Assembly: GCA_036881805.1 (NCBI GenBank)
Contig: JBAJNK010000053.1
Location: 1 to 40,772 of the forward strand
DNA length: 40,772 nucleotides
Source of the DNA: JANQLC01 sp036881805
GTDB taxonomy: Bacteria > Bacteroidota > Bacteroidia > Flavobacteriales > JANQLC01
Reading direction: 5' to 3'
Shown here: positions 34,975-40,772 of the stretch, one piece after another
Numbering within the stretch: the stretch's first letter is position 1
Layout of the letters: the number at the start of each line of letters is the position of its first letter
The notes under the pieces: model-generated
Databases searched by the model: none
Told to the model about the DNA's origin: nothing
The model's input: only the letters and a program-made list of their open reading frames with translations
Made by a program: the position numbers and the translations under genes

Positions 34975-35640
34975 AGCATTTGGGCAAACCCGCCTCTTTC
35001 CAAAAACAATCCAATCCATCCAAGCCGCGCACCAAATCAACGACAAAACAACGCCGACTCCCAAACGCCTGCAAGATGAGCCTCCTTTTTCAAATCACCA
35101 CAAAAGAGCAAAGCCAAAGGGTGCAACCCAAACCGACGTAAAAAGAGAAATCCGGCAAAAACAACCCAGCCAATCCAACCCACGCAAAGCGACCCGAGCA
35201 AACCAGCCAGCCCAAAACCACCAACTCAAACCAGCAGCCGACCCAGCGAAATGCAAACCCTTATCCATGCAAAAACACCGCTGAATCAAAACTGCTTAGA
35301 TAAAAAAGTCACCGCTGAGCCACTCCCTCCCAATGGCTAAAAACACCTTTCAAACGCTTTGTACAAACTCGGGTAAGCCAATCCAAAACAACCCGCTATA
35401 CAAATCCAAAAAATAACCCCCCCATTCAAGCCACCACGCACCGAGAAACACGCCTCCCCTTTTTCAAGTGTCCCGCAGAAACGAAAAATAAAACCCGCCC
35501 TTTCAAAACAACCCGCTTTAAACGACCGAATAGCAGGGATAAAAACCCCCTTCTTTTCAAGCCATTCCAGCGGTTAATCCGGTGCGGAATTTTGAGCGCA
35601 AGGAATAAAAACGCCTTTTAGAAAACCGACCTGAGCAGCT
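34975..35640 (-). repeat. Degenerate repeat array D, opposite orientation
   Basis: Read on the minus strand this stretch contains GGTGATTTGAAAAAGGAGGC near 35085, ACTTGAAAAAGGGGAGGCG near 35460, TTTTGAAAGGGCGGGTTTT near 35505, and GGCTTGAAAAGAAGGGGG near 35555. They have the same design as arrays A-C and E. The half nearest pdhB is the most degenerate. The open frame at 34952-35284 is a by-product of CA-rich sequence. It lies between two plus-strand genes, so orientation does not follow the neighbours. Confidence 0.5.
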
Positions 35641-35733
35641 GAAATAAAATCTGAGATCACCCGCTCCGCTACAGGAAAAACGGGTTACACCTGCGATGAG
35701 TCCAAATGTGCTTTTTGATATATACTTTATTTT

Positions 35734-35991
35734 TTATTCCTTAACATTAAAAAATAGCTGCTTATCGGCTTTAGCTGGCATATCCCTTTCTTTCAATGCA
35801 GTTGATACCTGCTTATGGGTTGCTTTTGAATCACCGATGTCCAAATGCAGAGGCATATCACGCATATGTCTTAAATCGTTTATTAAGCTTTTACAGCATA
35901 AAATATAATGCAAAAACTGATATAGCCAACTGCGATCTCGTTTGTTTACGACTAAGCAGAGTCCGTGCTTGTGCCATCGTTTTTGTACCAT
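35734..35991 (-). CDS. Possible small or remnant protein
   Basis: This is an 85-residue open frame whose second half looks protein-like (MRDMPLHLDIGDSKATHKQV, then KERDMPAKADKQLFFNVKE). The first half is Cys/Trp-rich and less convincing, so the true start may be an internal ATG, or this may be the tail of a lost gene. No family recognised. It runs against the downstream gene and would overlap its promoter region. Confidence 0.3.
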   Translation of the reverse strand: MVQKRWHKHGLCLVVNKRDRSWLYQFLHYILCCKSLINDLRHMRDMPLHLDIGDSKATHKQVSTALKERDMPAKADKQLFFNVKE

Positions 35992-36012
35992 TAAAATACG
36001 TATATTTACACT

Positions 36013-36630
36013 GTGAATTTAGTCCCCTTAACGATAAAAGGCATTTCATACAGCCAAACGCAAGCCGGTGCTTACGCCTTGATAATGGGCGAGGAAATCA
36101 ACGAAAAAAAACTACCCATCATCATCGGCGGCTTTGAGGCACAGAGCATTGCCATCGCCTTAGAACGAGATATCAAACCACCCCGACCCCTCGTCCACGA
36201 TCTATTTAAAAGTATGGCCGATATATTTGATATTGCGATCAGTAAGGTAATCATTGAAAAACTACAAGACGGCGTTTTCTATTCCAGTATCCACATTAAA
36301 AGAGATGGAAGAGAACACAGCATCGATGCGCGTACTTCGGATGCCGTGGCATTGGCCATTCGATTTAAGGCGCCGATTTTTACCACGGAAGAAATCTTGA
36401 AAAAAGCGGGGATCGATTTTGACAACGTCCCGGAAACAACCATCCAATCTGGGGATTTGGGTCAATCCAAATCAGCAAAGCACGAGCGAGGACACCGATC
36501 TGCCGAGCAGAGTCTCGGCGAGGTTTCAGCGGAAGAATTGCGGGAAATCATGCGAGAAGCCATTAAAAAAGAAAATTATGAACTCGCAGCCAGGGTGCGT
36601 GACGAATTGGAAAAACGCAGGTCTAAATAG
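36013..36630 (+). CDS. Bifunctional nuclease (BFN/DUF151) with UVR domain
   Basis: The product has 205 residues. The BFN domain at about 1-130 shows LPIIIGGFEAQSIAIALE and IDARTSDAVALAIRFKAPI, the most conserved parts of the family, which has reported RNase and DNase activity. A linker rich in S, K and H follows. The end (about 172-205, AEELREIMREAIKKENYELA then ARVRDELEKR) is a UvrB/UvrC-type UVR motif for protein contact. The start is GTG at 36013; a TATATTTA at 36001-36008 sits directly before it. The next gene follows by 39 bases. Confidence 0.88.
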   Translation: MNLVPLTIKGISYSQTQAGAYALIMGEEINEKKLPIIIGGFEAQSIAIALERDIKPPRPLVHDLFKSMADIFDIAISKVIIEKLQDGVFYSSIHIKRDGREHSIDARTSDAVALAIRFKAPIFTTEEILKKAGIDFDNVPETTIQSGDLGQSKSAKHERGHRSAEQSLGEVSAEELREIMREAIKKENYELAARVRDELEKRRSK

Positions 36631-36669
36631 AGTATACATACGTTTTACCAACTAGGGACGACATCCACC

Positions 36670-38004
36670 ATGGGCGAAAAAACAATACCCACCGAAGGGT
36701 TTTCCTTTGACTCACTCTGGCACGGACTCCTCGGTATGTGCACATTAATCGCGATTGCTTACCTATTTAGCGCGAATCGAAAAGCCATTTCCTGGCGCTT
36801 GGTGGGAATCGGATTATCGGTACAAATCCTCATGGCGATCGGCATTTTAAAAGTATCTTTTATACGCCGTATTTTTGAGTTTGGGGGACGCATCTTCACC
36901 AAGCTATTGGATTTTACTCGTTTGGGCGTCAAATTTTTACTCGGCGTGGGTAGCCCTTCAGAAATCGCACCCGCACTATCGAATTTTGCCGTCGACATCT
37001 TGCCTACGGTAATCTTCTTTTCGGCCTTGACCTCCGTCCTCTTTTACCTCGGTGTCATACAGGCTATCGTACGCTTTTTCGCAAAGATAATGACCCGTTT
37101 ACTCCGTATATCTGGAGCGGAAAGCCTTTCGACTGTGGGCAATATATTTCTGGGACAAACCGAATCTCCCTTGATGATCAAGGCCTTTTTGGAACGCATG
37201 AACAAGTCTGAAATCCTACTCGTGATGATCGGCGGAATGGCGACTGTAGCCGGCGGTGTACTCGCCGCTTATATCGGTTTCTTGGGGAATGGTGATCCCA
37301 CTTTGGAGCTCTTCTACGCCAGACACCTGTTAACCGCTTCCGTTATGGCCGCACCGGGCGCAGTGGTCATCGCCAAAATCCTATACCCACAAACCGAATC
37401 GGTTAGCACCCATGTGAAAATCGACATGGACGATATCGGAAGCAACCTTTTAGATGCGATATCCACCGGTACGACCCAAGGGATAAAACTGGCGATCAAC
37501 GTAGCGGGCATGCTGCTCGTCTTTATCGCGCTCATCGCGCTGATCAATTACTGTCTGAGCGATATAATCGGAAATTATACGGGCATAAACCATTGGATTG
37601 TCGCGCATACCGCTTATCCATCGCTCTCCTTGCAATTCGTATTGGGGTACGCCTTATCACCCTTAATGTGGTTGATCGGCATAGCCAAAGCGGACATGGC
37701 TTTGATGGGGCAATTGTTGGGTGTCAAAATAGTAGCGAACGAATTCGTCGGTTACATCGAATTGAGCCGGTTAAAGGATGTCACCCAAGCCGCACACCTC
37801 AACTATGAAAAATCGATCATCATGGCTACTTATATGCTTTGCGGCTTCGCCAATTTTGCCTCGATCGGGATACAGATCGGTGGTATCGGTTCGCTGGCGC
37901 CTGGCCAACGAAAAACCTTATCCGAATTCGGATTGCTCGCCTTAGTAGGGGGCAGCTTGGCCTCGTTGATGAGCGCTACAATCGCCGGTATGCTAATCGG
38001 CTAA
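36670..38004 (+). CDS. nupC: Concentrative nucleoside transporter (CNT/NupC family)
   Basis: This 444-residue inner-membrane protein imports nucleosides with protons or sodium. It shows GVGSPSEIAPALSNFAVDIL near residue 97, a middle FLGQTESPLMIK, which is the substrate-binding motif, and a late GFANFASIGIQIGGIGSLAP. The number of hydrophobic segments fits the family. It follows the BFN nuclease closely and precedes thyA. Nucleosides imported here could feed the two phosphorylases in the window. Confidence 0.92.
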   Translation: MGEKTIPTEGFSFDSLWHGLLGMCTLIAIAYLFSANRKAISWRLVGIGLSVQILMAIGILKVSFIRRIFEFGGRIFTKLLDFTRLGVKFLLGVGSPSEIAPALSNFAVDILPTVIFFSALTSVLFYLGVIQAIVRFFAKIMTRLLRISGAESLSTVGNIFLGQTESPLMIKAFLERMNKSEILLVMIGGMATVAGGVLAAYIGFLGNGDPTLELFYARHLLTASVMAAPGAVVIAKILYPQTESVSTHVKIDMDDIGSNLLDAISTGTTQGIKLAINVAGMLLVFIALIALINYCLSDIIGNYTGINHWIVAHTAYPSLSLQFVLGYALSPLMWLIGIAKADMALMGQLLGVKIVANEFVGYIELSRLKDVTQAAHLNYEKSIIMATYMLCGFANFASIGIQIGGIGSLAPGQRKTLSEFGLLALVGGSLASLMSATIAGMLIG

Positions 38005-38089
38005 AGAAAGGTGTTGGGTATGCGGCAATCCGGCTTGCCCACTTCAGTTTATAAGTCGTAACTTGCAACCGCGTCGAGCATTTTTCCCG

Positions 38090-38914
38090 ATGAGAGCGTA
38101 CTTGGACCTACTGCAACACATTTTGGATCAGGGCCGTGAGAAACCAGACCGCACTGGAACTGGGACGATCAGCGTTTTTGGCTATCAAACCCGTTTTGAT
38201 CTGCAAAGGGGCTTCCCCATGCTAACGACCAAAAAGCTGCACCTCAAATCCATCATTTACGAGCTGTTGTGGTTTTTAAAAGGCAGCACCAACATCGGTT
38301 ATCTACAGCAGAACGGGGTGCGCATCTGGAACGAATGGGCTGACGAAAATGGGGATTTGGGCCCTGTGTACGGCCGCCAGTGGCGCAATTGGAATGGCGA
38401 AGGCATCGACCAAATTCAAGCGGTGATCCAAACTATTCAAAGCGATCCGGACAGCCGCCGCATGTTGGTTTCCGCTTGGAATCCAAGCGTGCTGCCAGAC
38501 ACCACTGTCTCCTTCTCGGAAAATGTGGCCAACGGCAAAGCAGCCCTTCCCCCCTGCCACGTGCTCTTTCAATTTTACACCGCAGCGGGCAAGCTCTCCT
38601 GTCAGCTGTATCAACGCAGCGCCGATGCTTTTCTCGGTGTACCCTTTAACATCGCCTCCTATGCTTTGCTCACCCTGATGGTAGCCCAAGTAACCGGATT
38701 GGAACCCGGCGCGTTCGTGCATACCTTTGGGGATTTGCACATATACAACAACCATTTGGAACAGGTAAAATTGCAGCTCAGCCGCCAGCCCAGACCGCTT
38801 CCAACGATGCAGCTCAACCCGGCGGTGAAATCCATCTTCGATTTTAGCTTTGCGGATTTTACGCTGAAAAACTACAAACCGCACCCCCCGATCAAAGGAG
38901 CGGTAGCCGTGTGA
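38090..38914 (+). CDS. thyA: Thymidylate synthase
   Basis: This 274-residue enzyme methylates dUMP with methylene-tetrahydrofolate and leaves dihydrofolate. Motifs: DRTGTGTISVFG near residue 20, the catalytic C156 in LPPCHVLFQF, QLYQRSADAFLGVPFNIASY (20 residues), and HTFGDLHIYNNH. The ATG at 38090 gives the normal N-terminus; an in-frame TTG at 38063 would add nine residues. The dihydrofolate it makes is recycled by the next gene. Confidence 0.96.
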   Translation: MRAYLDLLQHILDQGREKPDRTGTGTISVFGYQTRFDLQRGFPMLTTKKLHLKSIIYELLWFLKGSTNIGYLQQNGVRIWNEWADENGDLGPVYGRQWRNWNGEGIDQIQAVIQTIQSDPDSRRMLVSAWNPSVLPDTTVSFSENVANGKAALPPCHVLFQFYTAAGKLSCQLYQRSADAFLGVPFNIASYALLTLMVAQVTGLEPGAFVHTFGDLHIYNNHLEQVKLQLSRQPRPLPTMQLNPAVKSIFDFSFADFTLKNYKPHPPIKGAVAV

Positions 38915-38946
38915 GATTCATCTTTTGAAATACAAAATATACCGCA

Positions 38947-39450
38947 TTGAAAATCATATTCCTCGCCGCCTTGGATAGAAACCGTGTCATGGGCAAAGAC
39001 AATGCGCTCATCTGGCATTTACCCGCCGACTTGCAACGATTCAAGCACATCACCATGGGACACCCCGTCGTGATGGGACGCAAGACTTTTAACTCCATCG
39101 GCAACCGGGCACTACCCAAAAGGGACAATTACGTGCTTTCGAGAAGCGAAACTTTTGACATGCCCCAGGTACATACGTACCGCTGTATCGACAAACTGCT
39201 GACGGATTTAAAAGGCGAAGAAAAAATCTACATAATCGGCGGGGCCCAAATCTTTGAAGTCCTGATGCCCCTAGCCGATGTGCTCGACCTCACCCGAATA
39301 GACAAAGCCTTTGAAGGCGATGCCTATTTCCCAAAAATAGATGAAAAAATATGGGAACTCGCCTCGGAAGAATTTCACGCCAAAGACGAGCAAAATCCGT
39401 ATGATTTTGCATTTCTGCGGTACATTAGAAAAAACAAAATCCCCCGATGA
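38947..39450 (+). CDS. folA: Dihydrofolate reductase
   Basis: This 167-residue NADPH-dependent enzyme regenerates tetrahydrofolate after thyA. Signatures: MGKDNALIWHLPADL with the catalytic aspartate D28, MGRKTFNSIG, and IIGGAQIF. The start codon is TTG at 38947, since no ATG fits before the first conserved residues. The stop overlaps the ATG of fabD (ATGA), so the two are translationally coupled. Confidence 0.95.
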   Translation: MKIIFLAALDRNRVMGKDNALIWHLPADLQRFKHITMGHPVVMGRKTFNSIGNRALPKRDNYVLSRSETFDMPQVHTYRCIDKLLTDLKGEEKIYIIGGAQIFEVLMPLADVLDLTRIDKAFEGDAYFPKIDEKIWELASEEFHAKDEQNPYDFAFLRYIRKNKIPR

Positions 39451-40319
39451 AAGCATACCTATTTCCTGGGCAAGGCGCACAATACCCCGGCATGGGAAAA
39501 GAATTGTATCGATCTTCCCAATTGGCGAGGGATCTCTTCAAAAGAGCCGATGCGCTGTTGGGCTTTGAAATCACAAAAATCATGTTTACAGGCAGTGCAG
39601 AAGCGCTCAGGGAAACCCGCGTAACGCAGCCTGCCGTCTTTTTGGATTCGGTGATACGGGCGCTGACGCTTTCGGATTTTCGCCCCGAAGGGGTAGCCGG
39701 GCATTCCTTAGGCGAATTTTCGGCCTTGGTAGCCAATCAAACCTTAGATTTTGAAGAAGCCTTAGGCCTGGTTTCCAAACGCGCCAAAGCCATGCAAAGG
39801 GCGACGGAGATCAAACCCTCCACCATGGCAGCCATCTTGGGCATGTGCGATGAAGAAGTCGAAAAAGTCTGTGCCGATACGCCGGGCACCGTGGTAGCAG
39901 CCAACTACAATTGCCCCGGTCAAGTGGTCATATCGGGTGAGATATCCGCCGTTCAAGCGGCTTGCGATCAGGCCAAATCGCTCGGTGCCAGGCGCGCGCT
40001 GCGGCTGGCCGTCGGGGGTGCTTTTCACTCCCCCCTGATGGAACCCGCCCGAAAAGAACTGGCCAAAGCAATCGGAGAAACGAACTTTAAAAAACCGATT
40101 TGCCCGATTTACCAAAATGTGCGCGCGATGGCCATAAGCGATCCGGACGCAATCCGAGAAAATCTAATCGCCCAACTCACCGCACCGGTGAGATGGACGC
40201 AATCCATACAACGCATGATCCGAGACGGTGCGACAGAATTTATCGAAGTAGGGCCCGGTAAAGTTTTGCAGGGTTTGGTCAAAAAGATCGATCGGAATAC
40301 AACTGCGTACTCCGCCTGA
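39447..40319 (+). CDS. fabD: Malonyl-CoA:ACP transacylase
   Basis: This 290-residue enzyme moves malonyl groups from CoA to acyl carrier protein for fatty-acid synthesis. It shows FPGQGAQYPGMG at the N-terminus, the nucleophile S87 in AGHSLGEFSAL, a later GAFHSPLM with H194, and VGPGKVLQGL near the end. It is the last gene of the visible operon and is followed by 100 gene-free bases and repeat array E. Confidence 0.96.
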   Translation: MKAYLFPGQGAQYPGMGKELYRSSQLARDLFKRADALLGFEITKIMFTGSAEALRETRVTQPAVFLDSVIRALTLSDFRPEGVAGHSLGEFSALVANQTLDFEEALGLVSKRAKAMQRATEIKPSTMAAILGMCDEEVEKVCADTPGTVVAANYNCPGQVVISGEISAVQAACDQAKSLGARRALRLAVGGAFHSPLMEPARKELAKAIGETNFKKPICPIYQNVRAMAISDPDAIRENLIAQLTAPVRWTQSIQRMIRDGATEFIEVGPGKVLQGLVKKIDRNTTAYSA

Positions 40320-40414
40320 TTCACACCGCCTATTTTTCTCATATCGCACCTTATCAAATCACCTTGACAACTGTACTTCAACGGAGCCACTCGGTTGTAT
40401 AGATAGCTGCCTTT

Positions 40415-40772
40415 TTTGCTTTTGGCCTTTTAGGGCGGTTTGAAAGGAGGATTGTTTCCGTTCCCGATTGGCGGTTTAAAAACGGGGACTTGTTTTTTGC
40501 TTTTGATCTCTATATGGCGATTTGAAAGGGGGATTGTCTTTTTTCCCTTCGGGGTGATTAAAAAAGCGGGCTTTTTTGTGTTTGTTCTTTTCGTGTTGGG
40601 TTAGAAAGGAACTATTTCTCTGTGCTTTTCCTTTATTTTTTTGACTCTTCTTTAGTGTGGCAGTTTGAAAGGTGGGGCTTTTTTCGGTATTTTTATGCGC
40701 ATGGCGATTTAAAAAGAGGGTATTTTCGGCCGGCGGTCTGAGGGCGGCAGTTTTTGTTTTTCTCCTTTTGCC
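40415..40772 (+). repeat. Degenerate GT-rich repeat array E (runs off the window)
   Basis: At least eight units on the plus strand, with cores near 40439, 40475, 40521, 40558, 40601, 40664, 40708 and 40751; spacing is 36-46 bases with one gap of 63. The unit near 40558 contains AAAAAAGC-GG-GCTTTTTT, a perfect eight-pair inverted repeat, and shares CTTCGGGGTGATT with a unit of array A near 4533. GTGTGGCAGTTTGAAA near 40655 also occurs in array B near 27146. The array continues beyond the edge. Confidence 0.6.

Noticed and set aside
34952..35284. A 110-residue frame rich in Lys, Gln, Pro and Thr
   Set aside because: It is the translation of CA-rich sequence, the complement of the GT-rich repeat family, and shows no domain or start signal.

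Overview
The window looks like a chromosomal segment of a member of the Bacteroidota with moderate GC (judged by eye near 47%). The evidence is gene order and promoter style. Several clusters have arrangements familiar from that phylum: lpxK overlapping purine nucleoside phosphorylase; a Nif3-like protein followed by a coiled-coil zinc-ribbon-family protein; and a BFN-domain nuclease, CNT nucleoside transporter, thyA, folA series. Many starts lack a Shine-Dalgarno site, GTG and TTG starts are common, and several promoters fit the Bacteroidota -33 TTTG / -7 TAnnTTTG pattern. I cannot name the genus.

Layout. 1-1.3 kb holds the start of a lipoprotein, a decayed reading frame and a TraO-like outer-membrane protein, together suggesting a relic of a conjugative element. 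1.5-4.1 kb has the divergent pair nnrD (NAD(P)HX repair) and gcvT. 4.4-4.8 kb is a repeat array, followed by a broken SUI1/YciH gene. 5.4-10.9 kb carries nucleoside phosphorylase, prmC, a cysteine-free CT398-like protein, Nif3, lpxK and punA. 11.1-17.2 kb has an M16 peptidase and gcvP. 17.3-19.4 kb has a UbiA-like membrane protein, lipA and a small membrane protein. 19.5-24.1 kb is a tightly overlapping leuACDB operon. 24.3-25.1 kb is gene debris plus a small HTH regulator with a perfect palindrome upstream. 25.1-27.1 kb has a lipoyl-dependent E2 acyltransferase and recR. 27.7-31.4 kb is a transport/catabolic island (putP, ribokinase, GRP-type sugar transporter) with a repeat array on each side. 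32.0-34.8 kb has etfBA divergent from pyruvate dehydrogenase E1 beta. 36.0-40.3 kb has the BFN nuclease, CNT transporter, thyA, folA and fabD, followed by another repeat array at the window edge.

Functionally, gcvT, gcvP and lipA all serve the glycine cleavage system, and lipA also serves the lipoylated E2. The leu genes make the leucine branch. thyA, folA and the one-carbon units from glycine cleavage connect to folate metabolism. Nucleoside uptake and phosphorolysis genes appear at two places.

The most unusual content is a family of degenerate intergenic repeats of about 35-50 bp. Each unit has a TTTGAAAA/TTTAAAAA core, a G-run and a T-tract, and many units can fold into an A-arm/G-loop/T-arm hairpin. 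At least seven loci are visible in both orientations, taking up over 2 kb. Two of the arrays share a longer homologous segment, and two of them flank the putP-rbsK-GRP island. I do not recognise this family from a described element.
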